Under the pieces are notes generated by a model. That model saw nothing but the letters and a program-made list of their open reading frames with translations. It ran no database searches and was not told where the DNA came from. The translations under genes and the position numbers were made by a program. Positions 10,558 through 23,859 of a stretch of DNA of 64,000 nucleotides are shown piece after piece (position 1 is the stretch's first letter; every line of letters begins with the position of its first letter). This DNA is from Polynucleobacter sp. AP-Capit-er-40B-B4 (GTDB taxonomy: Bacteria > Pseudomonadota > Gammaproteobacteria > Burkholderiales > Burkholderiaceae). The DNA is taken from contig NZ_JACVOV010000001.1 in NCBI RefSeq assembly GCF_018882245.1, forward strand, positions 372,001 to 436,000, written 5' to 3'.

Positions 10558-11687
10558 GGCGAAATATAGCGTTGTAAATCGTTAAACAATGCCAGCAATG
10601 ACATAGAAATCAGCAAAATAAAGCCCAGTTTTTGAAACTGTTCCTGCATTGATATCGAAATCCGCTTACCGGCGACCAACTCCCATGCATCATACAGTAG
10701 CTGACCCCCATCAAGCATCGGAAAAGGCAGCAAATTCAGCAAACCAATGCTAATACTCATAAGTGCTAAAAAGGCTAAAAATGGTTGCCACCCTACCTGA
10801 GCTGTCTTGCCTGCCATATCCGCAATACTGAGAGGTCCGCCCAGTTGCTTTAAGGAGGTACTCCCTGTAAATAGACCAGCCATTAACCTTGCGGATACCT
10901 TGGTGATGACCCATACCCTTTGCGAAGCAAATATGACGGCATCCAAAGGGCCTAATCTGAGTTCCTGCCACTTTTCTAGTGGGCTAGGCGCAGGTAGCAA
11001 GCCCAAAGCCATGATTGGGTCCTTATCAGGGCTGATTTTGGGTAAATCATTAGCATGAAAGGCTTTTATGTAGCGAGCGCCCAAGGGGGTTTGGAGCTCT
11101 AGCGCAAAGCCGTCCTCCCCCGTTAAGGCATCCATCAAATTCCAGCGCAAAGCATTCCAGCTGGGAACAGGCTTGAATTCACCAAAAAGGGGCACGCTAT
11201 CAGCCTGAGAACCCAAATCCTGCCAGCCGATTACCCGATCGCCCTCAGCGACACCCAACTTGGCAGCTACCGAACTTTCAGGGGGAGTCTGCAATACGGC
11301 CGGCAACTGGGGAGCGCCAGATAGATAAATACAGGCAAAGAAAACAATCGCCAAGAAAAAATTAGCGAAGGGGCCTGCAGCCACAATCAAAGAACGTTGC
11401 CAAAGGGGTTTTTTATCAAAAGCCTGGCACTCTTCTGCCGGCGAAATAACTTGTTGACGATCTCTTCCATCCAGCAATTTCACATAACCACCGAGTGGAA
11501 TGGAGGCCAACACCCATTCGGTTTTATTTTTTGCATGATAGGTGTAAATCGGTTTACCAAAACCAATCGCAAAGCGAAGTACTCGAACACCACAACAACG
11601 AGCAGCTAAAAAATGTCCAAACTCATGAAAGCTAACCAGCACGCCCAGAGTTAATAAAAAGGCAGCGAGAGTAATCAATGCCTGCAA
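10554..11687 (-). CDS. rseP: RIP site-2 zinc metalloprotease RseP (single PDZ)
   Basis: This inner-membrane protease cleaves transmembrane segments such as anti-sigma factors of the envelope stress response. The zinc motif HEFGH is at residues ~21-25. The second metal motif LDGG lies in [11 protein letters not shown]. At 377 aa it is shorter than the ~450-aa E. coli protein. One PDZ-like region (~115-225) is followed directly by the pre-LDGG membrane part, so the second periplasmic PDZ appears absent. Its start lies 13 bp inside the dxr end. Confidence 0.93.
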   Translation of the reverse strand: MQALITLAAFLLTLGVLVSFHEFGHFLAARCCGVRVLRFAIGFGKPIYTYHAKNKTEWVLASIPLGGYVKLLDGRDRQQVISPAEECQAFDKKPLWQRSLIVAAGPFANFFLAIVFFACIYLSGAPQLPAVLQTPPESSVAAKLGVAEGDRVIGWQDLGSQADSVPLFGEFKPVPSWNALRWNLMDALTGEDGFALELQTPLGARYIKAFHANDLPKISPDKDPIMALGLLPAPSPLEKWQELRLGPLDAVIFASQRVWVITKVSARLMAGLFTGSTSLKQLGGPLSIADMAGKTAQVGWQPFLAFLALMSISIGLLNLLPFPMLDGGQLLYDAWELVAGKRISISMQEQFQKLGFILLISMSLLALFNDLQRYISP

Positions 11688-12871
11688 AGAATATCCTTCA
11701 CCACTTCTTTTGCTGCCTCACGTGCCCTTGCATCAATACTTAATATCACCTCAAGAGAATTCGCGCTGGATGCAGGGATAGCATTCAATACCTTCTCCAC
11801 CACAACTGGAATCTGTAAGTATGGCAAGCCTTCATCCAAAAATGCCGCTACCGCAATCTCATTTGCAGCATTGAGAACTGCTGGAGCGGTACCGCCCACT
11901 TTGGCAGCAGCGAAGGCCAGGGAGAGGCAAGGAAAACGTGTCAACTCAGGCTCGGCAAAACTCAAGGATGCTAACTGCGTCAAACTCAACGGCGCCACTC
12001 CTGCATCAATGCGCTCTGGCCATGCCAAGCCATAAGCAATCGGGGTGCGCATATCCGGTTGACCCAGTTGCGCCAATACTGAGCCATCGCGGTAACGAAC
12101 CATTGAATGCACCACGCTTTGCGGGTGTATCAATACTTTGATTTTTTCCAAAGGCAAGCCGAATAACCAAAACGCCTCGATGACTTCAAGACCCTTATTC
12201 ATCATCGTTGCAGAATCAACAGAAATTTTTCTGCCCATCACCCAATTAGGATGTGCGCAAGCCTGTTCAGGAGTAATGTTCGCCAGCTGATCCAATGGCG
12301 TATTTCGGAATGGTCCGCCAGATGCTGTTAGCCAAAGTTCCTCAACCCCAAGTCGAGGATTTGGCTCTTTTGAAAATTGCTCGGGTAGGCATTGAAAGAT
12401 GGCATTGTGCTCACTATCAATTGGCAGCAGTTCACCGCCACCCTCTTTCATAGCGTGCATAAACAAATCACCAGACATCACCAGCGCTTCTTTATTTGCC
12501 AGCAACACTCTTTTGCCAGCCTTTGCTGCAGCTAATGCAGGAACTAATCCAGCGGCGCCCACAATCGCAGCCATCACGGTATCGCAATCAGAATCGGTAA
12601 CAGCATTAACCAGAGCTTCTGGCCCATACAAAACTTGAGTATTGATTTTTTTCTCAAGCAGAAGCTTGCTCAAACGAGCAGCACCATCCGCATCAGATAC
12701 AACTGCAATAGACGGCTTAAATTCTGCGCATTGCTGAGCAAGTAAATCGACTTGCTTGGCTGCAGTAAGCGCAACCACATTAAAACGACCTGGATGCGCT
12801 CGGATCACATCCAGCGTATTGACGCCGATAGATCCCGTTGAACCTAGGATGGCGACCTGCTTTACTGACAT
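11675..12871 (-). CDS. dxr: 1-deoxy-D-xylulose-5-phosphate reductoisomerase
   Basis: Dxr converts DXP to MEP with NADPH, the committed step of non-mevalonate isoprenoid synthesis. The 398-aa protein starts with the NADPH-binding motif [15 protein letters not shown]. It also contains [22 protein letters not shown] and the mobile catalytic loop [17 protein letters not shown]. Isoprenoids made here feed uppS in the same operon. The start shares one base with the cdsA stop. Confidence 0.96.
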   Translation of the reverse strand: MSVKQVAILGSTGSIGVNTLDVIRAHPGRFNVVALTAAKQVDLLAQQCAEFKPSIAVVSDADGAARLSKLLLEKKINTQVLYGPEALVNAVTDSDCDTVMAAIVGAAGLVPALAAAKAGKRVLLANKEALVMSGDLFMHAMKEGGGELLPIDSEHNAIFQCLPEQFSKEPNPRLGVEELWLTASGGPFRNTPLDQLANITPEQACAHPNWVMGRKISVDSATMMNKGLEVIEAFWLFGLPLEKIKVLIHPQSVVHSMVRYRDGSVLAQLGQPDMRTPIAYGLAWPERIDAGVAPLSLTQLASLSFAEPELTRFPCLSLAFAAAKVGGTAPAVLNAANEIAVAAFLDEGLPYLQIPVVVEKVLNAIPASSANSLEVILSIDARAREAAKEVVKDILCRH

Positions 12872-13698
12872 CAGATAAACCCTGCTAAGAGCGCCGCGAT
12901 CGGCATCGTTGGTATCAAGGCATCTACGCGATCTAATACCCCACCATGACCGGGCAATAAATGACTGGAATCTTTAACACCTGCCAAGCGTTTGAGTTGA
13001 GACTCAAATAAATCACCAAAAATACTGAAGGCTACTAGTACCGTGACCATTAAGAACATTGGAATCCAACCAAAGCGAATTGCCCAGGCGCCGAATAAAG
13101 TAGATTCAAAGGAGAAATAGTAGACACAAGCAAATGCATAAACATAACAAAGTATTAAGCCACCAACCGCACCTTCAACAGATTTACCCGGACTAATTTG
13201 CGCTGCAAGCTTACGCTTACCAAAGGCCTTCCCCACAAAGTAGGCGCCAATATCTGCGACCCAAACCAAAGCTATCGTACTCAGCAAAAAGATCAGGCCT
13301 AGCTCGCGTAGGAACACCAATGCAAACCAAGTTGCCGGGAGCAATATGAGGCCAAGTACGACATAAAAAGGTTGTAGCTTTTGCAAAGAAAGATTCATTC
13401 CTTTGGCCAATATAAATGGCGCAACAAAGAACCAAAATACAACTGCTAGCAGCAATAAAGCAAACTGCCAGGAGGCATTTTGCATGCCGAGTAAAAACAG
13501 AATAATGACCAAGCAAAATAAAGCATACAGCCAGGCTGCGCGACCTGCTTCAGGAGCAAGTAAGCGACTCCACTCCCAAGCAGCAACCATCAAAGTCAGC
13601 AAGAAGAAGACGCCAATATAAATTGGTGGCAGTAGAAACAAAATAGGCAGAAGAACCGCCAATAAGACAAGGGCGGTAATAACTCTGGTTTTTAGCAT
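12871..13698 (-). CDS. cdsA: Phosphatidate cytidylyltransferase
   Basis: CdsA makes CDP-diacylglycerol from phosphatidate and CTP, the precursor of all phospholipids, in the inner membrane. The 275-aa protein has about seven to eight hydrophobic segments. The C-terminal signature is spread over [12 protein letters not shown] and [32 protein letters not shown]. Its place between uppS and dxr is the standard order. Confidence 0.95.
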   Translation of the reverse strand: MLKTRVITALVLLAVLLPILFLLPPIYIGVFFLLTLMVAAWEWSRLLAPEAGRAAWLYALFCLVIILFLLGMQNASWQFALLLLAVVFWFFVAPFILAKGMNLSLQKLQPFYVVLGLILLPATWFALVFLRELGLIFLLSTIALVWVADIGAYFVGKAFGKRKLAAQISPGKSVEGAVGGLILCYVYAFACVYYFSFESTLFGAWAIRFGWIPMFLMVTVLVAFSIFGDLFESQLKRLAGVKDSSHLLPGHGGVLDRVDALIPTMPIAALLAGFI

Positions 13699-13724
13699 GG
13701 GAATTAGCTTAGCAATGAACTACA

Positions 13725-14498
13725 TCAAACTGCATCGCTCATCGCTTGCGATGCAAGCTGAGCACTGGTACGACCAAAACGGCGTTCGCGCTGACTAAAC
13801 CAGTCGAACGCTTTGTGTAATTCTTTCTCATCAAAATCAGGCCACAAGATATCTGTGAAATACAGCTCGGTATAAGCTAGTTGCCATAACAAGAAATTAC
13901 TGACGCGTTGTTCGCCACCAGTACGAATAAATAAATCCGGCTCTGGAGCGTAAGCCATCGAAAGATGGGGTTGAAGCAACTCCTCGGTGACCTGCTCTGG
14001 CTTCAAATTGGGATTTGCCGCAATACATTGACGCATTGCCTGCAAAATATCCCAGCGGCCACCATAGTTTGCGGCAATCGTAAAAGTGAGACCCTTGCAA
14101 CCAGCGGTCTTTTTCTCAGAAAATTCCACCATCTCTTGAATGGCGGTATCAAAACGACTTAAGTCGCCAATCAATCGCAGAGCAATATCGTTTTCTGCAA
14201 GACGGGAAACTTCACCCTTAAGAGACTTTAAAAATAGCTTCATCAAAAAGCCCACTTCTTCAGGTGGGCGACGCCAGTTCTCAGAGCTGAAAGCAAATAC
14301 AGTTAGATACTCCACCCCAAGTTTGCGACACTCTTGAACAATTCTGCGAACGGCGCCTAAACCTTCGGAGTGTCCTGCCACACGAGGCATCATCCGTTTA
14401 CTAGCCCAGCGCCCATTACCATCCATGATGATTGCTACATGGCGAGGTACAGCGCTGACCTCTGGAATGGCTAGGGTTGAACTGGAGTGTTGAGTCAT
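13725..14498 (-). CDS. uppS: Undecaprenyl diphosphate synthase (cis-prenyltransferase)
   Basis: UppS condenses eight isopentenyl units onto farnesyl diphosphate to give the C55 carrier lipid of peptidoglycan and LPS synthesis. The 257-aa protein shows [13 protein letters not shown] with the catalytic Asp. It also has [24 protein letters not shown] and the C-terminal [19 protein letters not shown]. All are family-defining. It is 25 bp downstream of frr. Confidence 0.96.
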   Translation of the reverse strand: MTQHSSSTLAIPEVSAVPRHVAIIMDGNGRWASKRMMPRVAGHSEGLGAVRRIVQECRKLGVEYLTVFAFSSENWRRPPEEVGFLMKLFLKSLKGEVSRLAENDIALRLIGDLSRFDTAIQEMVEFSEKKTAGCKGLTFTIAANYGGRWDILQAMRQCIAANPNLKPEQVTEELLQPHLSMAYAPEPDLFIRTGGEQRVSNFLLWQLAYTELYFTDILWPDFDEKELHKAFDWFSQRERRFGRTSAQLASQAMSDAV

Positions 14499-14523
14499 TA
14501 GAATCTGAAGTTCAATCAGGCCT

Positions 14524-15084
14524 TTAAACCGTCATGATCTCTTTTTCTTTTTCAGCGATGATCTTGTCAATATCAACTACCGCTTTGTCAGTCATCTTCT
14601 GAATATCATCAGTAGCACGACGCTCGTCATCCTCAGAAATTTCTTTATCTTTGGTTAAACGCTTGAGATGCTCATTCGCATCACGACGCAAATTACGCAC
14701 AGCAATCTTAGTATCTTCGCCTTCGCTCTTCACAACCTTTGTTAACTCACGACGACGCTCTTCAGTCAAAGCAGGCATTGGAACACGAATTACAGTGCCC
14801 TGAGAAGCTGGATTTAGACCTAAATCAGAATCACGAATTGCCTTCTCAATGGCAGCAACCATAGTCTTCTCAAATGGCTGAACATTGATTGTGCGTGCAT
14901 CGGCTAAGCCCAAGCTAGCAACCTGACTTAATGGTGTTGGGTTACCGTAGTAATCCACATGAATGTGCTCCAGGATTCCTGGATTGGCTCGGCCAGAGCG
15001 AATCTTGGCTAAATTGGTTTTCAAAGCCTCAAGAGACTTTTCCATCTTTTGATTGGTAGTGGTTTTAATTTCTGCTGCAGACAT
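14524..15084 (-). CDS. frr: Ribosome recycling factor
   Basis: RRF splits post-termination ribosomes together with EF-G. The 186-aa protein has the full three-helix-bundle pattern. Recognisable stretches are [26 protein letters not shown] and [13 protein letters not shown] highly charged C-terminal helix follows. It sits 11 bp after pyrH and is cotranscribed with it. Confidence 0.97.
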   Translation of the reverse strand: MSAAEIKTTTNQKMEKSLEALKTNLAKIRSGRANPGILEHIHVDYYGNPTPLSQVASLGLADARTINVQPFEKTMVAAIEKAIRDSDLGLNPASQGTVIRVPMPALTEERRRELTKVVKSEGEDTKIAVRNLRRDANEHLKRLTKDKEISEDDERRATDDIQKMTDKAVVDIDKIIAEKEKEIMTV

Positions 15085-15095
15085 CAGGCCTCCTA

Positions 15096-15806
15096 TTAAA
15101 CGTGCACCAAAGTACCTTCAGGCTCACCTTGCACTACACGCATTAATGCGCCTGGCTTGAGTATTGAAAATACTTTGATTGGTAATTTACGATCACGACA
15201 CAACGCAAATGCAGTTGCATCCATCACTTGTAGATTCTTGATTAATGCTTCGTCAAACGTAATGGTTTTATATAAAGTAGCTGTTGGGTCTTTTACTGGA
15301 TCTGCGCTATAGATACCATCTACCTTGGTAGCCTTGAGCATCACTTCGACACCCATCTCAGCGCCACGAAGAGCGGCCGCTGTGTCGGTTGTAAAGAATG
15401 GATTGCCAGTACCCGCCGCGAAGATCACCACCTTGCCTTCACCCATCGCACGAATTGCACGAGGACGAATATAAGGTTCAACGACTTGATCCATGCGCAG
15501 AGCAGATTGCACGCGTGCTTCAACACCCTTTTGACGCAAGGCATCTTGCAGCGCTAAAGAATTCATCATGGTTGCCAACATGCCCATGTAATCGGCAGTT
15601 GCGCGATCCATCCCTGCAGCACCCCCAGCAACACCGCGGAAAATATTGCCGCCGCCGATCACAATCGCTAGCTGCACTCCGCTATTCACAACCTCGGCAA
15701 TTTCCTTGACCATGGAATCAATGGTGACTGGGTTAATGCCGAAAGCATCGTCACCCATAAGGGCTTCACCAGATAGTTTTAGGAGGACTCGTTTGTAGGC
15801 TGGCAT
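15096..15806 (-). CDS. pyrH: UMP kinase
   Basis: PyrH phosphorylates UMP to UDP (amino-acid-kinase fold, hexamer, regulated by GTP and UTP). The 236-aa protein begins [16 protein letters not shown] and has the GGGNIFRG nucleotide loop and a [14 protein letters not shown] region. A TATAAT box about 80 bp upstream, beyond the tsf terminator, suggests that pyrH heads its own unit running into frr-uppS-cdsA. Confidence 0.97.
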   Translation of the reverse strand: MPAYKRVLLKLSGEALMGDDAFGINPVTIDSMVKEIAEVVNSGVQLAIVIGGGNIFRGVAGGAAGMDRATADYMGMLATMMNSLALQDALRQKGVEARVQSALRMDQVVEPYIRPRAIRAMGEGKVVIFAAGTGNPFFTTDTAAALRGAEMGVEVMLKATKVDGIYSADPVKDPTATLYKTITFDEALIKNLQVMDATAFALCRDRKLPIKVFSILKPGALMRVVQGEPEGTLVHV

Positions 15807-15887
15807 GTTTTTAATTTTCCGTAATTTGCCAAGTAATTAACTTACTTAGCTTATTGATCTTTAAGCGCTTTTTAATATCTCAGCCGA

Positions 15888-15916
15888 ATTATAAAGGGCT
15901 TGGGAGGGACCAAAGA
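15888..15916 (-). promoter_or_regulatory. Candidate promoter for pyrH operon
   Basis: On the minus strand a perfect TATAAT (15893 to 15888) lies about 80 bp before the pyrH start and directly after the tsf terminator. No good -35 is visible at 17 bp; TTGGTC is present but only 14 bp away. The -10 is seen; promoter activity is inferred. Confidence 0.4.
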
Positions 15917-15950
15917 AAAGGGCACAGAAACCTTAGTTTCTGCGCCCTTT
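15917..15950 (-). terminator. Rho-independent terminator after tsf
   Basis: The arms AAAGGGC-A-CAGAAAC (15917-15931) and GTTTCTG-C-GCCCTTT (15936-15950) pair with one A-C mismatch and a short loop. Read on the minus strand the stem ends in a T-rich run. It lies about 45 bp beyond the tsf stop and separates rpsB-tsf from pyrH. Confidence 0.8.
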
Positions 15951-15992
15951 AGGGTATTGCCGACCGGCTGGGGCAAGCCCCAAACTGGCTAA

Positions 15993-16877
15993 TTAAGCAG
16001 TTGCTTTAGAGGCGGCAGCTACTTGTGCAGCAACTTCAGCTGCAAAGTCGTCTTGACGCTTCTCAATGCCCTCACCTACAACAAACATGGTGAAACCCTT
16101 GATTGTTGTATTTGCAGCCTTGAGCATTTGCTCAACAGTTTGCTTGTCGTTTTTAACGAAAGTCTGGTTCAACAAAGAAACTTCTTTGAGGTACTTCTGA
16201 ATAGAGCCTTCAACCATCTTTTCAACGATTTCTGGTGGTTTGCCAGATTCAGCAGCTTTTTGAACAGCAACGCTACGCTCAACAGCAATCGCTTCAGCAG
16301 GAACTTCGGCCATGGATAAAGCCACTGGCTTCATCGCAGCGATATGCATTGCTACGTCTTTAGCGGCAGTGTCGTCACCTTCGAACTCAACCACTACACC
16401 AATACGTGTGCCATGGAGGTATGAAACCAACTTGCTGCTACCAGTAAAACGCTTGAAGCGACGTGGCATGATGTTCTCGCCGATCTTACCGATCAATGCG
16501 CTACGAACTTCATCAACAGTCTGACCATTCAATGGCAATGCCAACAATGCAGCAACGTCAGCTGGGTTCTTTTCAGCAACCAACTTCACGCAATCGTTTG
16601 TAAATGCCAAGAAGTCATCGTTCTTAGAAACGAAATCTGTCTCACAGTTCACTTCTAACAATGCGCCAGTAGTGCCATTGATAGAAGCAGCAACGATACC
16701 TTCAGCAGTTACACGAGAAGCTGCTTTACCAGCTTTGCTACCAAGCTTTACACGCAGAATTTCTTCTGCACGTGCCATATCACCATCAGCCTCAGTCAAA
16801 GCTTTTTTGCACTCCATCATTGGAGCATCAGTTTTGGCGCGTAACTCGCCAACCATTGCAGCGGTAATAGCGGCCAT
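15993..16877 (-). CDS. tsf: Elongation factor Ts
   Basis: EF-Ts is the guanine nucleotide exchange factor of EF-Tu. The 294-aa protein opens with a UBA-like domain and the signature [20 protein letters not shown]. It carries the core [10 protein letters not shown] motif and a dimerisation region. It starts at the rpsB stop (one-base overlap), the near-universal rpsB-tsf pair. Confidence 0.97.
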   Translation of the reverse strand: MAAITAAMVGELRAKTDAPMMECKKALTEADGDMARAEEILRVKLGSKAGKAASRVTAEGIVAASINGTTGALLEVNCETDFVSKNDDFLAFTNDCVKLVAEKNPADVAALLALPLNGQTVDEVRSALIGKIGENIMPRRFKRFTGSSKLVSYLHGTRIGVVVEFEGDDTAAKDVAMHIAAMKPVALSMAEVPAEAIAVERSVAVQKAAESGKPPEIVEKMVEGSIQKYLKEVSLLNQTFVKNDKQTVEQMLKAANTTIKGFTMFVVGEGIEKRQDDFAAEVAAQVAAASKATA

Positions 16878-17626
16878 TATTCAGCGTTCCCTTCTTCAAC
16901 AAACTCTTCTTCACCTTCTTTAACTGCTGTCAAGATTTCTTGAACAGAGTTAGCCTTGCCTTCGAGGATTGCGTCAGCAATGCCACGTGCATAGAGGGTT
17001 ACAGCTTTGCTTGAGTCATCGTTACCAGGGATGATGTAGTCAACACCTTCTGGTGAGTGGTTGGTATCCACAACAGCGATCACTGGAATACCAAGCTTGT
17101 TAGCTTCAGTAATGGCAATCTTGTGATAGCCAACGTCCACTACGAAAATCGCATCAGGAACGCCGTTCAAATCCTTGATACCGCCAAGCGCTTTTTGCAA
17201 TTTGTCGAGATCACGGTCATTAGTCAAAGCTTCTTTCTTGGAAAGCTTTTCCCAGTCGCCAGCTTCTTTAGCAACTTCCATGTCTTTCAAACGCTTGAGG
17301 GAACCTTTAACAGTTTTGAAGTTAGTGAGCGTACCGCCCAACCAACGGCTGTCGATGTAAGGCATACCAGCACGAGCAGCTTCTTCAGCAATGATCTCGC
17401 GTGATTGGCGCTTAGTACCAACAAATAAAATCGTGCCACGATTAGCAGCAACTTGTTTTGCAAATTTCAGGGCGTCCTGAAACATTGGCAATGTTTTTTC
17501 CAAGTTGATGATGTGGATTTTGTTGCGATGACCGAAAATAAATGGGGCCATCTTTGGGGACCAGAAGCGAGTTTGGTGACCAAAATGGCAACCGGCTTCC
17601 AGCATTTGACGCATAGTTACTGACAT
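16877..17626 (-). CDS. rpsB: 30S ribosomal protein S2
   Basis: S2 binds the 30S subunit between head and body and is required for S1 binding. The 249-aa protein begins [22 protein letters not shown]. It contains [21 protein letters not shown] and [18 protein letters not shown]. It is first gene of the rpsB-tsf unit, with an untranslated leader of about 100 nt upstream. Confidence 0.98.
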   Translation of the reverse strand: MSVTMRQMLEAGCHFGHQTRFWSPKMAPFIFGHRNKIHIINLEKTLPMFQDALKFAKQVAANRGTILFVGTKRQSREIIAEEAARAGMPYIDSRWLGGTLTNFKTVKGSLKRLKDMEVAKEAGDWEKLSKKEALTNDRDLDKLQKALGGIKDLNGVPDAIFVVDVGYHKIAITEANKLGIPVIAVVDTNHSPEGVDYIIPGNDDSSKAVTLYARGIADAILEGKANSVQEILTAVKEGEEEFVEEGNAE

Positions 17627-17763
17627 AACTTCTCCTAAGGGTTGGTTCTAAAGTTGAGTCCTAGCTGCGCTAAAAAACGCCACCCTGGAAGGCTCAACTC
17701 GCGATTTCAAGTCCAAAATAGACCTGAGACCAAAATTATAGCTTAAATATCAATGCTCTAGCC
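17627..17763 (-). promoter_or_regulatory. rpsB leader with candidate promoter and stem-loop
   Basis: A minus-strand TATAAT (17740 to 17735) has no strong -35. It would give a leader of about 100 nt. Within it, GTTGAG (17653-17658) and CTCAAC (17693-17698) can close a large stem-loop. rpsB leaders in proteobacteria are known targets of S2 autoregulation; that this one is used so is inference. Confidence 0.4.
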
Positions 17764-17894
17764 GCCTTCGCCCTCAGGCAGAAAAAGGGGTCAACCCCCA
17801 AAATAGCCTTCAGATGCCCTAAAAATGGGATATTTGCTTAATTTTTAGGCAATTGGAGCAAACCAAAACTCTCCAAGTCGTTGATAATCAAGGC

Positions 17895-18731
17895 ATGAAT
17901 AGTGTATTTACCGCAGAAAAAGACATCCAAGGGATGCGCGAAGCTGGCCGCTTAGCCAGCGAAGTTCTAGATCATGTGGCCCCTCATGTCAAAGCCGGGA
18001 TTACCACTGGAGAGCTGGATCGCATTTGCCATGAATACATGCGCGATGTCCAAAAAACCATTCCCGCTCCATTGAACTATCAGCCCCCCGGCTACCCTCC
18101 TTTTCCAGCTTCAATTTGCACCTCAGTAAATGATGTGATCTGCCACGGCATTCCTGGCGACAAAGTTTTGAAGGTTGGTGACGTAGTAAATCTGGACATC
18201 ACCGTTATTACCCCTGATGGATATTACGGCGATACCAGTCGCATGTTCATGGTGGGCGAAGTTTCTGTCATGGCGAAGCGTCTCACCCAAATTACTTTTG
18301 AATGCATGTGGCTTGGTATTGCTCAAGTTAAACCAGGAGCCTCTTTGGGTGACATTGGTTATGTCATTCAAACTCATGCTGAGAAAGCTGGCTACTCAGT
18401 AGTTCGTGAATACTGCGGTCATGGCATCGGCAAAGTATTTCACCAAGATCCGCAAATTCTTCATTACGGCAAACCGGGTACTGGTGAAAAACTAGAAGCC
18501 GGCATGACATTCACTATCGAGCCAATGATTAATGCTGGCAAAAGAGATATTCGCACTATGCCTGACCAGTGGACCGTCAAAACAAAAGATCGCAGCTTGT
18601 CAGCTCAATGGGAGCACACTCTGCTAGTGACTCAAACTGGCGTTGAAGTACTGACCTGGTCCGAGGGTAGCAACCCCCCGCCTGATTGTGTAAAGGGCCT
18701 ATCTTTTAGACCAACTCTAGTAAGCGCATAA
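17895..18731 (+). CDS. map: Type I methionine aminopeptidase
   Basis: Map removes the initiator Met from nascent proteins. The 278-aa product has the metal-ligand pattern of the pita-bread fold: [21 protein letters not shown] supplies two Asp, GHGIGKVFH a His, FTIEPM a Glu, and a C-terminal Glu lies in QWEHTLLVT. The ATG at 17895 ([18 protein letters not shown]) fits the family N-terminus. A TTG at 17853 would add 14 unconserved residues. It is followed at 4 bp by glnD. Confidence 0.94.
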   Translation: MNSVFTAEKDIQGMREAGRLASEVLDHVAPHVKAGITTGELDRICHEYMRDVQKTIPAPLNYQPPGYPPFPASICTSVNDVICHGIPGDKVLKVGDVVNLDITVITPDGYYGDTSRMFMVGEVSVMAKRLTQITFECMWLGIAQVKPGASLGDIGYVIQTHAEKAGYSVVREYCGHGIGKVFHQDPQILHYGKPGTGEKLEAGMTFTIEPMINAGKRDIRTMPDQWTVKTKDRSLSAQWEHTLLVTQTGVEVLTWSEGSNPPPDCVKGLSFRPTLVSA

Positions 18732-18735
18732 ATTC

Positions 18736-21333
18736 ATGAGCAAGCCTCGGGCAGCCGGCAATATCACTGATGCAGCTAGCCTGCGTGCTGCTCGCGAAAC
18801 CGCTTACGACGAGTTTAAAAAAACACAGTCAGTAGGTAAGTTAACCAAACAACTTACCAAGATGAGCGATCAACTGCTTGCTTATCTTTGGAATAGCTGC
18901 GGCTTAAAAAATGAAGCCACTTTAATAGCTGTTGGCGGCTATGGAAGAAATGCTTTATTTCCATACTCTGATATCGATATCCTCATCCTTTTGCCGGAAG
19001 ATGAAAAGCAAGCCATCGCCCTATCAAAGCAAGTTGAGCAATTTATTGCCAGTTGCTGGGATGTGGGCTTAGAGATTGGTTCCTCAGTGCGCAATATCGC
19101 TGAATGCATGTCCGAGTCCGAACAAGATGTCACCGTACGCACCTCGCTTCTAGAGGCACGATTCCTTTGTGGCAAGAAACAGCTATTCAAAGACTTCACC
19201 AAAGCATTTGAAGCAGCCATGGATCCAAAGGCATTCTTTCAAGCAAAGCAAGCAGAGCAAATTCAGCGCCACTACAAGTATCAAAATACTCCATACTCAT
19301 TAGAACCTAACTGCAAAGAGAGTCCTGGTGGATTACGCGATTTACAAGTGATCTCCTGGGTAAGTAAAGCCGCGCTTTTGGGCGACACTTTCAAAGATCT
19401 CCACGAGGCTGGACTGGTTACTAAACGTGAGCTTACTGAACTTAATCGAAATCAGCGATTTTTAGAGACCTTACGCGCTAACCTCCACCTCCTAGCAAAA
19501 CGCAGACAAGATGTCCTGGCTTTTGATTTGCAGGCATCCTTAGCAGCATCTATGGGCATCGAAGAAGAATCCTCAAGGGTTGCTAGCGAAGCAATCATGC
19601 GCCGCTACTATTGGGCAGCTAAAGCGGTAACCCAATTGAACGATGTTCTATTGCAGAACATTGAGGCTATTCTCTTCCCGCAGGAATCCAAAACTACTCA
19701 CCCTATTCCAGGTGAAGGTAATGAATATTTTATTGAGCGCCAAGGGGTATTGGATATTACCGACCCGCAGCTCTTTCAAAAACATCCAGAGCAAATTCTA
19801 AGAACCTTCCTAGTGTTTGCCCAAACATCTAATGTAAAGAGCTTATCGGCAACCATCTTCAGGGCGCTCTACAACGCCAGAACTAAGATGGATAGCAAAT
19901 GGCGCAAAGACCCGATTAATCGCGCGCTTTTTATGGAGATCTTGAAGCAGCCTGAAGGTGTAAGCCGTGCTTTCCACCTGATGAATCGTAGCAGCGTACT
20001 AGGGCGATACCTTCCTGCCTTCAGAAAAATTGTTGGGCAGATGCAGCATGACCTGTTCCATATATACACAGTAGATCAACACATCCTGATGGTGCTACGC
20101 AATGTGCGCCGCTTCATGGTGGTTGAACACACTCATGAGTTCCCTTTCTGCAGCAGTCTCATTGCTCACTTTGAGAAGCCTTGGTTACTCGTCATTGCAG
20201 CCCTCTTTCATGATATTGCTAAAGGGCGTGGGGGCGATCATTCGCAACTAGGAAAGGCAGATACACGCAAGTTCGCTAAAGAACATGGCTTGGATAAAAA
20301 AGATACTGAGCTTTTAATATGGTTGGTAGCTGAACATCTCAATATGAGCCAAACAGCTCAGAAGCAAGACATCACTGATCCTGATGTCGTGAAAGCTTTT
20401 GCTAAAAAGATGGGTGATGAGCGTCATCTCACTGCGCTCTACTTACTCACCGTTGCTGATGTTCGAGGCACTAGCCCGAAAGTCTGGAATGCCTGGAAAG
20501 GCAAACTCCTTGAAGACTTGTATCGCGCAACGTTAAGAGTATTAGGTGGAGCTAAGCCAGATGCCTCCTCAGAATTAGCGCAACACCAAGAAGAATCAAA
20601 AGCAAAGTTACGTCTTTACGGCATTAATGATGATGCTTACGAAGAATTCTGGAAGCAATTAGATGTAGCCTTCTTCTTAAGGCAGGACTCTTCCGATATT
20701 GCCTGGCTTACAAGACACCTATTTAATAAAGTAAATAGTGAGCAGCCGATTGTCAGGGCCAGACTGTCTCCGATTGGCGAGGGACTGCAGGTAGCTGTCT
20801 ACGTTAAAGACCAAGAAGATTTATTTGCCAGAATCTGCGCTTACTTTGAGAAACACGGCTTCTCTATTTGGGATGCTCGCATTCATACAACACGTCACGG
20901 CTATGCCTTGGATAGCTTCCAAATCTCAGGTAGCAACTTGGTAGATGAGGGTGGCAGCTACCGCGACATTATTCAGCTGGTCGAGTTTGAGCTAACGGCA
21001 GCACTAACCAATAGTGAGCCACTACCAACACCAAGCATGGGTCGCCTCTCAAGACAATCGCGCACTTTCCCTATTCAGCCACGCGTACATATGGTTCCAG
21101 ATGAACGAGGCAGATATTACACACTCGCTCTATCAGCAAGCGACCGCACTGGTTTGCTCTACACCATCTCTCGAGTATTAGCCAAACATCAAGTATCGAT
21201 TCATACGGCAAGGATCAACACGCTTGGCGAAAGAGTGGAAGACGTTCTACTCTTAGATGCTGCCAACTTGGGTAAGAATCCTAAACTACAGATTCAGCTT
21301 GAGACAGAATTACTTGAGGCTTTGGGGGCTTAA
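18736..21333 (+). CDS. glnD: [Protein-PII] uridylyltransferase / uridylyl-removing enzyme
   Basis: GlnD senses glutamine and adds or removes UMP on PII proteins, controlling glutamine synthetase and nitrogen regulation. The 865-aa protein has the expected order. A nucleotidyltransferase domain with [19 protein letters not shown] is near residue 70. An HD domain with [15 protein letters not shown] (~485-500) carries the UMP-removing activity. Two ACT domains form the C-terminus (from ~690 and ~795) for glutamine sensing. Its stop overlaps the convergent NUDIX stop by 4 nt (TTAA). Confidence 0.96.
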   Translation: MSKPRAAGNITDAASLRAARETAYDEFKKTQSVGKLTKQLTKMSDQLLAYLWNSCGLKNEATLIAVGGYGRNALFPYSDIDILILLPEDEKQAIALSKQVEQFIASCWDVGLEIGSSVRNIAECMSESEQDVTVRTSLLEARFLCGKKQLFKDFTKAFEAAMDPKAFFQAKQAEQIQRHYKYQNTPYSLEPNCKESPGGLRDLQVISWVSKAALLGDTFKDLHEAGLVTKRELTELNRNQRFLETLRANLHLLAKRRQDVLAFDLQASLAASMGIEEESSRVASEAIMRRYYWAAKAVTQLNDVLLQNIEAILFPQESKTTHPIPGEGNEYFIERQGVLDITDPQLFQKHPEQILRTFLVFAQTSNVKSLSATIFRALYNARTKMDSKWRKDPINRALFMEILKQPEGVSRAFHLMNRSSVLGRYLPAFRKIVGQMQHDLFHIYTVDQHILMVLRNVRRFMVVEHTHEFPFCSSLIAHFEKPWLLVIAALFHDIAKGRGGDHSQLGKADTRKFAKEHGLDKKDTELLIWLVAEHLNMSQTAQKQDITDPDVVKAFAKKMGDERHLTALYLLTVADVRGTSPKVWNAWKGKLLEDLYRATLRVLGGAKPDASSELAQHQEESKAKLRLYGINDDAYEEFWKQLDVAFFLRQDSSDIAWLTRHLFNKVNSEQPIVRARLSPIGEGLQVAVYVKDQEDLFARICAYFEKHGFSIWDARIHTTRHGYALDSFQISGSNLVDEGGSYRDIIQLVEFELTAALTNSEPLPTPSMGRLSRQSRTFPIQPRVHMVPDERGRYYTLALSASDRTGLLYTISRVLAKHQVSIHTARINTLGERVEDVLLLDAANLGKNPKLQIQLETELLEALGA

Positions 21334-21821
21334 GCGAGTTTAGCCAAGGTGCGCTGGATTCGAATGCTTTCGATATCACTGAAAGCAAACCACTTACATT
21401 CAATATCTTCTGCTGATTGTTCTTGTCGCACGACTCGCAAGCAATAAAGCAAATCAATATGTAAATGAGCGCCCTCGCCCTTTTTAGGATTTTCAGGGAT
21501 CTCGTGAATATCAATATCAATCGGATCTTGACTGTCAGAGTCTAGTTCGCAGACGTAGCCAGTTTCTTCGTAAACCTCTCTAATTGCAGCCGCAATCGGA
21601 GATTCGCCTTCATCAATATGGCCGCCAGGCTGGAACCAGCGCTTGATATAAGGATGAAAAATTAGTAAAGCCTTACCATCCTTAACTACTAAACCGCTAG
21701 CTGTAATATGACCCTGGATGGTTGCGCGAGAAAATGGGTTTGATGACTCCAGAATCGCATTGCACTGAGCCTCATGAATAGTGTTACGTGCCTGAACGGC
21801 AATTTGAGAAATAATATTCAT
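21330..21821 (-). CDS. NUDIX hydrolase, substrate unknown
   Basis: This 163-aa protein contains a complete Nudix box ([18 protein letters not shown], then YEETGYV), which binds the metal and cleaves nucleoside-diphosphate-linked compounds. The domain core covers residues ~45-145. The substrate cannot be told from sequence. The ATG at 21821 (MNIISQ) lies just after the ligA stop and is preferred. An ATG at 21869 would overlap ligA by 35 bp. It is probably cotranscribed with ligA. Confidence 0.87.
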   Translation of the reverse strand: MNIISQIAVQARNTIHEAQCNAILESSNPFSRATIQGHITASGLVVKDGKALLIFHPYIKRWFQPGGHIDEGESPIAAAIREVYEETGYVCELDSDSQDPIDIDIHEIPENPKKGEGAHLHIDLLYCLRVVRQEQSAEDIECKWFAFSDIESIRIQRTLAKLA

Positions 21822-21834
21822 GCACAAAAAGTAA

Positions 21835-23859
<2,025 letters not shown>

